From contig JBLNDO010000031.1 in NCBI GenBank assembly GCA_050261675.1, positions 1 to 30,376 on the forward strand: DNA of 30,376 nt, in the 5' to 3' direction. Positions 7,577-17,203 of the stretch are shown here, in pieces (the stretch's first letter is position 1; every line of letters starts with the position of its first letter). The translations under genes were made by a program, and so were the position numbers. This stretch comes from DASUBN01 sp050261675. GTDB lineage: Bacteria > Pseudomonadota > Gammaproteobacteria > Natronospirales > REEB76. The notes under the pieces were generated by a model. That model did no database searches. It saw only the letters and a list, made by a program, of their open reading frames with translations, and had not been told where the DNA came from.

Positions 7577-8338
7577 GTGCGCTTCGCCTCCCTGGGCAGC
7601 GGCAGCCGCGGCAATGCCACCCTGATCCAGTCCGAAGACACCATCCTGATGGTGGACTGCGGCTTTTCCGCCTCCGAAACAGAAACCCGCTTGCGGCGCA
7701 TGGGGGTGGAGCCCGGTGCCATCGCGTCTATCCTGGTAACTCACGAGCACAGCGACCACGCTTCGGGCGTGATGCGTTTTGCACTGCGTCACCGCATTCC
7801 GGTGCGCTGCACCGCCGGTACCCGCCAGGCCTGCCTTGAGCGCGGTTTCGAGGCTGCGGAGCCCATCGGTGGCCAGGGAAAGTTCGTCATCGGCGACATC
7901 GAAGTGACCCCGGTCACCGTGCCCCACGACGCCCGGGAGCCGGTGCAATTCCTGTTCGACGGGGGCGCACACCGCTTCGGCCTGCTCACGGACGTGGGCA
8001 GCTTGACGCCGCATATTCGAAAGATGTTCAGCGGTTGCGCCGCGCTGCTGCTGGAATGCAACCACGACCGTGAGATGCTGGAGAACGGCCCCTATCCCGC
8101 CGCCCTCAAGGAAAGGGTGGGCGGCCCCCTGGGACATTTGAGCAACACCCAAGCGGCGGACCTGGTGCGCAGCCTGGACACCCAATGGTTGCAGCACCTC
8201 GTGGCGGCGCATCTCTCGGAACAGAACAACACACCGGCTCTGGCGCGCGCGGCCCTGGCCGGCGCTCTGGATTGCGAGCCCGAATGGGTGGGGGTGGCGA
8301 CTCAGGAAACGGGCCTCGGTTGGCTGGAATTGACCTGA
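7577..8338 (+). CDS. MBL-fold metallo-hydrolase (YycJ/WalJ-like)
   Basis: A 253-residue cytoplasmic protein of the metallo-beta-lactamase fold. It opens with FASLGSGSRGN, typical of the YycJ-like branch, and carries the metal motif THEHSDH (H56, H58, D60, H61). A later GHLSN segment supplies a further conserved His. This branch is related to exonuclease-type MBL proteins, so a nuclease role is more likely than antibiotic hydrolysis, but the substrate cannot be read from the sequence. The start is a GTG at 7577, 3 bp after the DUF1820 stop, and the conserved N-terminus begins right there. purL begins 62 bp downstream. Confidence 0.88.
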   Translation: MRFASLGSGSRGNATLIQSEDTILMVDCGFSASETETRLRRMGVEPGAIASILVTHEHSDHASGVMRFALRHRIPVRCTAGTRQACLERGFEAAEPIGGQGKFVIGDIEVTPVTVPHDAREPVQFLFDGGAHRFGLLTDVGSLTPHIRKMFSGCAALLLECNHDREMLENGPYPAALKERVGGPLGHLSNTQAADLVRSLDTQWLQHLVAAHLSEQNNTPALARAALAGALDCEPEWVGVATQETGLGWLELT

Positions 8339-8400
8339 AAGTGGAGCGACCCACCGCGGTACTGTAGAATACCGTTCCGCACCCGCCCCCAGGACCGAAA

Positions 8401-11400
8401 ATGTTCCAGTTCCGCGGTGGACCGGCCCTCTCTCCCTTCCGCATCCGGATCCTGCTCGAGAAACTGCGCCAGCGCCTACCCGGCATAGAGCATTTAGAAA
8501 CGCGTTTCCTGTATTTCGTCGACGCCGAGGGCGATCTCGGCGCTGCCGACCGCGGGCTGCTCGAAAAACTGCTGAACGACGGCGAACCGCCGCCTCCCTC
8601 GCCTGCGGGCACCTTGCTCCTGGTGGTGCCGCGTCTCGGCACCATCTCGCCCTGGGCCAGCAAGGCCACTGACATCGCCCATATCTGCGGTTTGAAAAAG
8701 CTGCGGCGCATCGAGCGGGGCACCGCCTACTTCCTGCGCGGTCACGAGCCGCTGGGGCCGGAGGCCCAGGCCGCGGCGGCGGCCATTCTGCATGACCGCA
8801 TGACCCAGTCCGTGCTCCACGACCCCAAGGACGCGGAACGGCTGTTCGTCCAGGCGTCGCCGGCACCGCTGCAAAGTGTGGACATCCTGGGCGGTGGCCG
8901 CGAAGCGCTGGTGAAGGCCGACGGGGAATTCGGATTCGCCCTATCCGACGATGAGATCGACTATCTCACGGAGAACTTCAGACGCCTGAAGCGCAATCCC
9001 AGCGACGCCGAACTCATGATGTTCGCCCAGGCGAACTCCGAGCACTGCCGGCACAAGATCTTCCGGGGTGACTGGATCATCGATGGCGAAAAACAGCCGC
9101 GCTCGCTGTTCGACATGATCCGCGCGACCCACGCCCACAATCCTGCCGGCGTACTTTCCGCCTACAAGGACAATGCTTCGGTGATCGAGGGCAGGCGCGG
9201 TGCGCGCTTCTTCCCCCGTCCGGGCGACCAGGAATACGCCTACCATCAGGAGGACATCCACATCCTCATGAAGGTGGAGACCCACAACCATCCCACGGCG
9301 ATCGCGCCATTCGCAGGCGCCGCCACCGGTGCGGGCGGCGAGATCCGCGACGAAGGCGCCACCGGCACGGGCGCCAAACCGAAGGCGGGGCTCACGGGAT
9401 TCTCGGTATCGAACCTGAGGGTCCCCGGTTTCGAGCAGCCCTGGGAGAAGGACCACGGCAAGCCGGGGCGCATCGTCTCGGCGCTCGACATCATGCTCGA
9501 AGGACCCATCGGCGCCGCCTCCTTCAACAACGAGTTCGGGCGCGTGGCTCTCGGAGGGTATTTCCGCAGCTACGAACAGGAAGTCGGCGGCACCCTTCGC
9601 GGCTACCACAAGCCCATCATGATCGCGGGCGGCATGGGCAACATCCGTCCGATTCATGTGGAGAAGCACGAGATTCCAGTGGGCGCGAAGGTCATCGTGT
9701 TGGGCGGTCCCGCCATGCTCATCGGTTTGGGCGGCGGCGCCGCCTCCAGCATGGCGAGCGGCGCCTCCGCCGAGGACCTGGATTTTGCGTCGGTGCAGCG
9801 GGACAACGCGGAAATGCAGCGCCGTGCCCAGGAAGTCATCGATCGGTGCTGGGCCCAGGGGCAATCCAATCCCATCCTCTCCATCCACGATGTGGGCGCC
9901 GGCGGCCTCTCCAACGCGGTGCCGGAAATCATCGACGCCAGCCGTCGCGGCGGGCGTTTCGATCTGCGCCGCATTCCCAGCGACGAGCCGGGGATGTCGC
10001 CCATGGCCATCTGGTGCAACGAAGCGCAGGAACGCTACGTGCTGGCAGTGGCGCCGGAGCGCCTGGCCGATTTCGAGAAGCTCTGTGCACGGGAACGTTG
10101 CCCCTATGCCGTCATCGGCGAGGCCACCGGCGACGGCAACCTGGTGGTGCAGGATCCCTTGTTCGGGAAACCGGCGGTGGATATGCCCATGGAGGTGCTC
10201 TTGGGCAAGCCTCCCAAGATGCTGCGGGACGTCAAGCGCGTTCCGCCTAAACTGAAGGGCTTCGAAACTTCCAAGCTGAACCTGCGGGACACGGTCTACC
10301 GGCTGCTGCGCCTGCCGGCGGTGTCCGACAAGGGTTTCCTCGTGACCATCGGCGACCGTACCGTGGGCGGCCAGGTACACCGCGACCCGCTGGTGGGGCC
10401 CTGGCAGGTGCCGGTGAGCGACCTGGCGGTCACGGCTGCGAGCTACGAGGGCTACGCCGGAGAAGCCATGGCCATGGGAGAGCGCACGCCGGTGGCGGTT
10501 CTCTCGGCGCCGGCCTCCGGGCGGCTGGCGGTGGCGGAGGCCGTGACGAATATCGCCGCCGCGGACGTGGGCGAACTCGGCAAGGTGCGGCTTTCCGCCA
10601 ACTGGATGGCCGCCTGCGGCAACCCGGGCGAGGACGCGGCCCTGTATGACACCGTGAGGGCAGTGAGCGAATTCTGCGTGGCGCTGGACCTCGCCATCCC
10701 CGTGGGCAAGGACTCCCTGTCCATGAAGACGGTGTGGCAGCAGGACGGCGCGACGCGAACCATGCTTGCGCCGCTTTCGCTCGTGATAACGGCTTTCGCA
10801 CCGGTGGGGGATATCCGCCGCACCCTGACGCCGGTGCTCGATGTTTCCGGCGGCGACAGCGAGTTGCTGCTCGTGGATTTGGGCCGCGGAAAGAACCGCC
10901 TGGGCGGTTCCTGCCTGACGCAGGTCTACGGCGAGAGCGGCGACATGCCGCCGGACCTGGATGACCCCGCGCTGCTCAAGGGATTCTTCCGGGCAGTGCA
11001 GGAACTGCTCGCCGCTGGGCGGCTCCTGGCCTATCACGACCGTTCGGATGGCGGCCTGTTCGTGACCCTGGTGGAAATGGCCTTCGCGGGGCACTGCGGC
11101 CTGGACGTGCATCTGGACGCGGTCCCCGGCGATCCACTGGCGGCCTTGTTTGCCGAGGAGCCGGGCGCCGTCTTGCAGGTACGACGTCAGGATGTGCATG
11201 CCGTGCACGCATTGTTCGAACGCCATGGCTTGGGCGCCCATGTGCATGCCGTCGGGGCCCCGCGAAAGGACGGCCGTGTGGTGGTGAGCCGCGAGCGCAA
11301 TATATTGCTGGACGAATCCAACACGGAACTGCGTGCAGCCTGGAGCGAGCTTTCATTCCACATGCAGCGCCTGCGCGACAATCCGCTGTGCGCCGAACAG

Positions 11401-12276
11401 GAATGGAAGGCGAAGCAGGACCCGGGCGATCCCGGCCTGCACGCCAGGCTGACATTCGACACCAACGCCAATCCGGCGGCGCCCTTCATCGGCAAGGGTG
11501 CGCGCCCGCGCGTGGCGGTGCTGCGCGATCAGGGCGTCAACGGCCAGGTGGAGATGGCCGCGGCCCTGGACCGGGCCGGTTTTTCCGCCACCGATGTGCA
11601 CATGACCGATGTCCTGGAAGGTCGCGTGACGCTGGCGGACTATAAGGGCGTCATCGCTTGTGGCGGATTTTCCTATGGCGATGTGCTGGGCGCAGGGCAG
11701 GGTTGGGCCAAGTCGATCCTGTTCAATCCCCGTGCCCGCGACGAATTCACCCAGTTCTTCAACCGGGCCGACGCCTTCGGTCTCGGCGTCTGCAACGGTT
11801 GCCAGATGCTCGCCGCGCTGGCGGATCTCATTCCCGGCACCGCGGGCTGGCCCAAGTTCGTGCGCAACGCCTCGGAACAGTACGAAGGGCGTCTGTCACT
11901 CGTGGAGATCCTGCCCTCCCCGTCGTTGTTCTTTTCCGGCATGCACGGATCCGTGATACCCATCGTGGTTTCCCACGGCGAGGGTCGTGCGCTGTTCAGC
12001 CGCCCGGACGCCGCCCAGCAGTTTCTGGCGGGAGGACGGGTGGCGGCACGCTTTGTGGACAATCGCGGCCGTGCCACCGAAACCTATCCCGCGAATCCAA
12101 ACGGTTCGCCGCTGGGGATCACCGCCATCACCAATACCGATGGTCGCGTGACCTTGATGATGCCGCATCCGGAGCGCGTCTTCCGCAGCGTGCTGATGTC
12201 CTGGCATCCCACGGAGTGGGGTGAGGATTCACCGTGGATGCGCATTTTCCGCAATGCCCGCACCTGGGTCGGCTGA
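8401..12276 (+). CDS. purL: Phosphoribosylformylglycinamidine synthase (large single-chain type)
   Basis: A 1291-residue enzyme, the usual length for the single-chain proteobacterial form. It converts FGAR, ATP and glutamine to FGAM in the fourth step of purine synthesis. In order: an N-terminal domain (about 1-150), a linker, two AIRS/PurM-type ATP-binding halves (with VETHNHPTAI in the first and PVGKDSLSM in the second), and a C-terminal glutamine amidotransferase domain (about 1035-1291). That domain has nucleophile Cys1131 in GVCNGCQM and His1256/Glu1258 in MPHPERVF. The start at ATG 8401 matches the family N-terminus. A TAGAAT at 8365-8370 might be a -10 box, but no matching -35 is seen at proper spacing. 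Transcription ends at the hairpin directly downstream. Confidence 0.98.
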   Translation: MFQFRGGPALSPFRIRILLEKLRQRLPGIEHLETRFLYFVDAEGDLGAADRGLLEKLLNDGEPPPPSPAGTLLLVVPRLGTISPWASKATDIAHICGLKKLRRIERGTAYFLRGHEPLGPEAQAAAAAILHDRMTQSVLHDPKDAERLFVQASPAPLQSVDILGGGREALVKADGEFGFALSDDEIDYLTENFRRLKRNPSDAELMMFAQANSEHCRHKIFRGDWIIDGEKQPRSLFDMIRATHAHNPAGVLSAYKDNASVIEGRRGARFFPRPGDQEYAYHQEDIHILMKVETHNHPTAIAPFAGAATGAGGEIRDEGATGTGAKPKAGLTGFSVSNLRVPGFEQPWEKDHGKPGRIVSALDIMLEGPIGAASFNNEFGRVALGGYFRSYEQEVGGTLRGYHKPIMIAGGMGNIRPIHVEKHEIPVGAKVIVLGGPAMLIGLGGGAASSMASGASAEDLDFASVQRDNAEMQRRAQEVIDRCWAQGQSNPILSIHDVGAGGLSNAVPEIIDASRRGGRFDLRRIPSDEPGMSPMAIWCNEAQERYVLAVAPERLADFEKLCARERCPYAVIGEATGDGNLVVQDPLFGKPAVDMPMEVLLGKPPKMLRDVKRVPPKLKGFETSKLNLRDTVYRLLRLPAVSDKGFLVTIGDRTVGGQVHRDPLVGPWQVPVSDLAVTAASYEGYAGEAMAMGERTPVAVLSAPASGRLAVAEAVTNIAAADVGELGKVRLSANWMAACGNPGEDAALYDTVRAVSEFCVALDLAIPVGKDSLSMKTVWQQDGATRTMLAPLSLVITAFAPVGDIRRTLTPVLDVSGGDSELLLVDLGRGKNRLGGSCLTQVYGESGDMPPDLDDPALLKGFFRAVQELLAAGRLLAYHDRSDGGLFVTLVEMAFAGHCGLDVHLDAVPGDPLAALFAEEPGAVLQVRRQDVHAVHALFERHGLGAHVHAVGAPRKDGRVVVSRERNILLDESNTELRAAWSELSFHMQRLRDNPLCAEQEWKAKQDPGDPGLHARLTFDTNANPAAPFIGKGARPRVAVLRDQGVNGQVEMAAALDRAGFSATDVHMTDVLEGRVTLADYKGVIACGGFSYGDVLGAGQGWAKSILFNPRARDEFTQFFNRADAFGLGVCNGCQMLAALADLIPGTAGWPKFVRNASEQYEGRLSLVEILPSPSLFFSGMHGSVIPIVVSHGEGRALFSRPDAAQQFLAGGRVAARFVDNRGRATETYPANPNGSPLGITAITNTDGRVTLMMPHPERVFRSVLMSWHPTEWGEDSPWMRIFRNARTWVG

Positions 12277-12277
12277 T

Positions 12278-12305
12278 AAAAACGGCGCCTTGCGGCGCCG
12301 TTTTT
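12278..12305. terminator. Bidirectional intrinsic terminator between purL and the M56 protease gene
   Basis: AAAAACGGCGCC (12278-12289) pairs perfectly with GGCGCCGTTTTT (12294-12305) around the loop TTGC. The A and T tracts on the two sides make it usable by both purL (plus) and the M56 gene (minus, stop at 12326). Confidence 0.92.
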
Positions 12306-12325
12306 ATTTCGATCGGTTTGAGGGC

Positions 12326-13771
12326 TCAGTTGCAGACGCGCGAGCCTGTGACAGGTTCGCAATACTCGTGCGGCACATTCTGGACCGGCGCAGAACCATT
12401 CACATTCACGACGATCATCTGTGCGCTCGCGTGCCGGTTGAGATTGAGCGGGTTCAGCGTGTTCGTGTTGTTCGGATCAAGCAGCGTGGAAAGCGGCGCT
12501 CCGGCCATCAGAGGCGTTTCGGCTCGAGCCGTGGACGTGGCGGGCGCCGGGGGCAGGACCGGGGCGGTCACTTCTTGCAAGGAGGCTGCATTGAACCGCA
12601 ATGCCCGCATGAAGGTGCCGTGTGATCTACCCGGACCGGCAAGGCCCGCTTGGGTGGGGGGAAGAACGGGTTCCGAGCGCCCGATCGGCGTGGCTTCCAC
12701 GACGGCCGGCGTGGGGGCGTGTAGCAGCGGCAGGACGAGATTTTGTAATGCCGGTGACGGCATGTTCCGCGCCGATGCCATTGCCAGCAATCCACCCAGG
12801 CACAAGGCGGAGATCAGCATGACGCCGGTGAGGCGCGGTGCAGTGGCCGAGACATGGTGGGGAGTGATCAGGCGCTCCACCCGCATCATCAGATCGCCGC
12901 CATTCACGCCCATGGCAGGGCTCACGTCGGTGCCCCGCAGGAGTTCCAGGTCCGTCAGGGCATGGGCATAATGCAATGCGTCGCCGCAGGCTTGCACCGC
13001 GGAGTCATCGCAGCAGAGCTCGCGCTCGCGGCGCACATCGCGCGATATCCAGCGCACCACCGGGTGGTAAAACAACAGCGTTTCGACCGCCACCTGCATG
13101 AGGTTCACGAGATAGTCCAGCCGCCGGATGTGGGATAGCTCGTGGGCCAGCACCATTTCCAGTTGCAGGGAAGAGAGGCCAGTGAAGGCCGAAGGGGGCA
13201 GCAGGATCACCGGTTTCAGCCAACCCACCACGCAGGGCACCGCGATTTTCGCGGTTACCAAGAGCTCGATGTGTATGCGCACGCCGACGCGGATCGCGAG
13301 CTGCGCCAGGGTTTTCTGCCACACCTCCGGGGCGGGTGCCGCGGCCTTGCGGGTCAGGATTCGGGCGCGCTGCCAGGCCATGAAAGACTTGAGCGCCAGC
13401 AGGGTCACGCCGGTGCACCAGGCGGGCACGGTCCAGGGGATCAGGGGATGAAGAGTCTGGCGCAGAACGTCCAGAAGAGTCGGCGCCGGCTGAACCGGCA
13501 CGATGCGTGCGCCATCCGCGAAACCGGTGAGCACAGGTGAGGCGGCGGACGCCGTCGCGAGATGCATGAAGGTGATCACCGGCAGGACGGCGAGGGTCCC
13601 GAGCGCTCCCAGGCTTAGCCAGTAGCGGGTTGCAGGCGCTGCATCCTTGAGCAGCGGGCGCGCGCAGGCATAGGCGGCGCCCACCAGGAATCCCTGCCAA
13701 AGGAAATGCACCAGGGTCCAGCCCAGGTGGTAGGCGAAGGGGGTATCCAGGAACGTGTCGAAGGCGCTCAT
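12326..13771 (-). CDS. M56 family (BlaR1-type) membrane metalloprotease without PBP sensor domain
   Basis: A 481-residue inner-membrane protein. Hydrophobic segments lie at about 18-37, 50-70, 112-130 and 314-333. The M56 zinc protease domain between the third and fourth carries H210-E211-L-S-H214, followed by RERELCCDD (248-256), which holds the expected third ligand. In BlaR1/MecR1 such proteins detect a ligand outside the cell and trigger cleavage of the BlaI-type repressor. Here the C-terminal part (about 335-481) is not a beta-lactam-binding domain: it is Pro/Ala-rich, then Asn-rich, and ends in YCEPVTGSRVCN with Cys471 and Cys480. The signal sensed is therefore unknown. The ATG at 13771 overlaps the stop of the repressor gene by 4 bp; an upstream extension of the frame is antisense noise. 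Confidence 0.9.
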   Translation of the reverse strand: MSAFDTFLDTPFAYHLGWTLVHFLWQGFLVGAAYACARPLLKDAAPATRYWLSLGALGTLAVLPVITFMHLATASAASPVLTGFADGARIVPVQPAPTLLDVLRQTLHPLIPWTVPAWCTGVTLLALKSFMAWQRARILTRKAAAPAPEVWQKTLAQLAIRVGVRIHIELLVTAKIAVPCVVGWLKPVILLPPSAFTGLSSLQLEMVLAHELSHIRRLDYLVNLMQVAVETLLFYHPVVRWISRDVRRERELCCDDSAVQACGDALHYAHALTDLELLRGTDVSPAMGVNGGDLMMRVERLITPHHVSATAPRLTGVMLISALCLGGLLAMASARNMPSPALQNLVLPLLHAPTPAVVEATPIGRSEPVLPPTQAGLAGPGRSHGTFMRALRFNAASLQEVTAPVLPPAPATSTARAETPLMAGAPLSTLLDPNNTNTLNPLNLNRHASAQMIVVNVNGSAPVQNVPHEYCEPVTGSRVCN

Positions 13772-14178
13772 TTCTGCTTGTCCTCGAGTTCGTTCAGGCG
13801 GGCGCGGATCATGGCGAGCTCGTCCGAGGTCGCCGGCCGGCCGGACCCCAGGGCTTGCATCACCAGTTCGGCGGAGGAACCCTCGAAAACCCGGTCCAAT
13901 ATCTTGCCGAGGAAACGTTTCTGGGCACGCCGTTGACTCAAGCCGGCGGCGTAAACATGGGCGCGCTCCGAGGCGTCGCGTTTCACCAGGCCCTTCTGGT
14001 GCATGATCTGCAGGGTGGTGAGTACGGTGGTATAGGCGACGGGGTTCCCGCGAGAAAGGATTTCGTGCACCTGGCGCACGGTGCATTCGCCCTGCTGCCA
14101 GAGCACGCGCAGCACCTCGAGCTCCGCTTCGGTGGGTTCCGGAAGCTGGTCGGTCGGGTTCGGTCGTCTGGGTGACAT
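13768..14178 (-). CDS. BlaI/MecI/CopY family transcriptional repressor
   Basis: A 136-residue protein. A winged helix-turn-helix (about 14-80) contains ELEVLRVLW and the recognition region VAYTTVLTTLQIMHQKGLV. A helical dimerisation region (about 84-134) follows. Repressors of this family bind TACTA/TAGTA-type palindromes as dimers and are inactivated by the partner M56 protease. I chose ATG 14178 over upstream in-frame starts: GGGAG (complement of 14186-14190) lies 7 bp before it, and the family N-terminus fits. The gene overlaps the protease gene by 4 bp. Two matching palindromes upstream indicate autoregulation and control of the divergent lipoprotein gene. Confidence 0.93.
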   Translation of the reverse strand: MSPRRPNPTDQLPEPTEAELEVLRVLWQQGECTVRQVHEILSRGNPVAYTTVLTTLQIMHQKGLVKRDASERAHVYAAGLSQRRAQKRFLGKILDRVFEGSSAELVMQALGSGRPATSDELAMIRARLNELEDKQK

Positions 14179-14238
14179 CTCGGGGCTCCCGTGCGTCTGC
14201 CGGGTGGGGGGGAGGGGGTGACACCAGTATAGTCCAGC

Positions 14239-14254
14239 TACTAGAAATCTAGTA
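14239..14254. promoter_or_regulatory. BlaI-type operator 1 (repressor gene side)
   Basis: Perfect 7-bp palindrome TACTAGA-AA-TCTAGTA, of the form TACTA-N6-TAGTA expected for BlaI-family repressors. It overlaps the likely -10 region of the minus-strand promoter (TTGCAA at 14268-14263, TCTAGT at 14245-14240, 17 bp apart). Binding by the BlaI-like protein is inferred from position and sequence type. Confidence 0.75.
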
Positions 14255-14262
14255 CTCCCCTC

Positions 14263-14290
14263 TTGCAAAAGCCGGCCGAGCCGCTAAAAT
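14263..14290 (+). promoter_or_regulatory. Promoter of the BlaI-controlled lipoprotein gene
   Basis: TTGCAA at 14263-14268 (-35) and TAAAAT at 14285-14290 (-10), 16 bp apart. TTGCAA reads the same on both strands, so it can also be the -35 of the divergent repressor promoter. Operator 2 begins at the last base of the -10 box and would cover the transcription start. Confidence 0.6.
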
Positions 14291-14305
14291 ACTAATTACA
14301 TAGTA
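14290..14305. promoter_or_regulatory. BlaI-type operator 2 (lipoprotein gene side)
   Basis: TACTA-N6-TAGTA (inner six bases ATTACA), with the same half-sites and total length as operator 1. Centre-to-centre distance is 51 bp, close to five helical turns. It sits at the predicted start site of the plus-strand promoter, a classic repression position. Confidence 0.7.
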
Positions 14306-14351
14306 GATAACCTTGATGCCTAACCCCTGCTATCGACTGGAGAAATCGCCC

Positions 14352-14678
14352 ATGACGAAGCTCACCCTGGCCTGTGGCCTGATCCTCATCCTGGCGGCTT
14401 GTGCCTCCAATTCCCCGGCCCCGGGTACCGCCAGTGCCGCCCCGGCCCCGGCAGCAGGCACGAGCGTGGCGGCGACCGCAGCCACCAAGGCCACCGCCCA
14501 GGCGACCAAGCCCAAGCTGGTCTGCGAGGAGGAAAAGCCTCTGGGTTCGCTCCTGCCACAGCGTATTTGCATGACCCCGGAAGAAGCAGCCAAGCGCCGC
14601 AAGGCTGCCCAGGATGCCATGCGCAACATCCAGAACAGCGGAAACATCGAGGAGAAGGGCGGCAGCAGCGGAGGCTGA
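14352..14678 (+). CDS. Small lipoprotein under BlaI-type control
   Basis: A 108-residue predicted lipoprotein. The signal peptide ends in a lipobox (LAAC, Cys17). An Ala/Pro/Thr-rich low-complexity linker (about 18-55) follows, then a short charged domain with KLVCEEEKPLGSLLPQRIC (Cys58, Gly65-Ser66, Cys73) and MTPEEAAKRRKAAQDAM. I do not recognise a named family, although a Cys...GS...Cys-Met-T motif occurs in small periplasmic proteins of related bacteria as far as I recall. I chose ATG 14352, with GGAG about 9 bp upstream; an earlier ATG at 14316 would spoil the signal peptide. It is divergent from the repressor and downstream of operator 2. A strong terminator follows. Function unknown: probably an envelope stress or ligand-related protein. 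Confidence 0.82.
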   Translation: MTKLTLACGLILILAACASNSPAPGTASAAPAPAAGTSVAATAATKATAQATKPKLVCEEEKPLGSLLPQRICMTPEEAAKRRKAAQDAMRNIQNSGNIEEKGGSSGG

Positions 14679-14708
14679 TGACCGTCCCGACTCATCCGTG
14701 ATGCACGC

Positions 14709-14743
14709 AGTATGGCCGGTTACAATACCGGCCATACTTTTTT
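14709..14743 (+). terminator. Intrinsic terminator between the lipoprotein gene and hutU
   Basis: AGTATGGCCGGT (14709-14720) pairs perfectly with ACCGGCCATACT (14727-14738) around the loop TACAAT, followed by six T (14738-14743). It ends only 21 bp before the hutU start codon. The loop TACAAT resembles a -10 box, with a poor -35 (GTGATG, 14698-14703). Confidence 0.88.
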
Positions 14744-14764
14744 GCACTACCCCAGGGATGCCCC

Positions 14765-16433
<1,669 letters not shown>

Positions 16434-16435
<2 letters not shown>

Positions 16436-16449
16436 GCCGCACGCGGCTC
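16434..16449 (+). other. Intercistronic hairpin between hutU and pxpA
   Basis: GAGCCG (16434-16439) pairs with CGGCTC (16444-16449) around the loop CACG, followed by only TTT then CC. It starts inside the hutU stop codon. The short stem and weak T run suggest an mRNA-stabilising or partial attenuation element. Confidence 0.4.
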
Positions 16450-16462
16450 TTTCCGATGCCGC

Positions 16463-17203
16463 ATGCGCATCGACCTCAACGCGGACGTGGGCGAAGAGTG
16501 CGGCGATGACGCCGCCCTGATCCCGCTTTTGACCAGCGCCAACATCGCCTGCGGCGCCCATGCGGGCGGTCCCGCGGTGATGCGGCGCACCGCGGAACTC
16601 TGCCTGCGGCACGGCGTGCGGATGGGAGCCCATGTGTCCTATCCGGACCGCAAGCATTTCGGGCGCCGCGAGCTGGCCCTGCCGGCGGGACAGGTCACGG
16701 CCAGCGTGGAGGCCCAGTTGCAGGCCCTTGCCGAGGAGACGCGGGCACTGGGCGCGGGTTTCCGCTATGTGAAGGCCCACGGGGCCCTCTACAACCGCAT
16801 GGCCGAAGATGCCGCGGTGGCGGACGCGGTGATTGCCGCCGTCCGTGCCTTCGATGCCGCCCTCGTGCTACTGACCCTGCCGGGTGGCGTTGCCATGGAG
16901 CGGGCGCGCAGCCAGGGCATCACAGCCGTAGGCGAAGCCTTCGCCGACCGCGGTTACCGGGAAGACGGGCGGCTCCAGCCCCGCAGCGAGACGGGCGCGG
17001 TACTCACGGACCCGGCGACCGTCGCTGCACGTGCCGTCGGTTGGGCGAGGCACGGCACGCTGCCCAGCGTCAGCGGCAAGCCGGTCAGAGTGGACGCCCG
17101 CTCCCTGTGCGTGCACGGCGACACCCCGGGGGCAGTGGCCCTCGCCAGGGCGTTGCGCGCTGCCCTCGTGGAGGCCGGCGTTGAGTTGGAGGCTTTCACG
17201 TGA
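16463..17203 (+). CDS. pxpA: 5-oxoprolinase subunit A (LamB/YcsF family)
   Basis: A 246-residue protein of the LamB/YcsF family. The N-terminus IDLNADVGEECGDDA and the SANIACGAHAG motif (about 26-36) are family hallmarks. Later segments KAHGALYN and EAFADRGY also fit. With PxpB and PxpC it forms the bacterial ATP-dependent 5-oxoprolinase, which opens 5-oxo-L-proline to L-glutamate in the cytoplasm. The ATG at 16463 has no good ribosome binding site but is close behind hutU (27 bp), suggesting coupling. The stop overlaps the GTG of pxpB by 4 bp. Older annotations call this family a lactam utilisation protein; the three-gene set supports the pxp assignment. Confidence 0.94.
   Translation: MRIDLNADVGEECGDDAALIPLLTSANIACGAHAGGPAVMRRTAELCLRHGVRMGAHVSYPDRKHFGRRELALPAGQVTASVEAQLQALAEETRALGAGFRYVKAHGALYNRMAEDAAVADAVIAAVRAFDAALVLLTLPGGVAMERARSQGITAVGEAFADRGYREDGRLQPRSETGAVLTDPATVAARAVGWARHGTLPSVSGKPVRVDARSLCVHGDTPGAVALARALRAALVEAGVELEAFT

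Noticed and set aside
7577..8338. Beta-lactamase
   Set aside because: The HxHxDH motif is shared by the whole fold; the N-terminus matches the YycJ-like branch and there is no signal peptide.
8941..11247. 768-codon open frame on the minus strand inside purL
   Set aside because: It is fully antisense to a complete purL; the long open frame is a by-product of high GC, and its protein has no recognisable domains.
12326..14178. Beta-lactam resistance regulation (blaR1-blaI proper)
   Set aside because: The M56 protein lacks a penicillin-binding domain and there is no beta-lactamase gene in the window.
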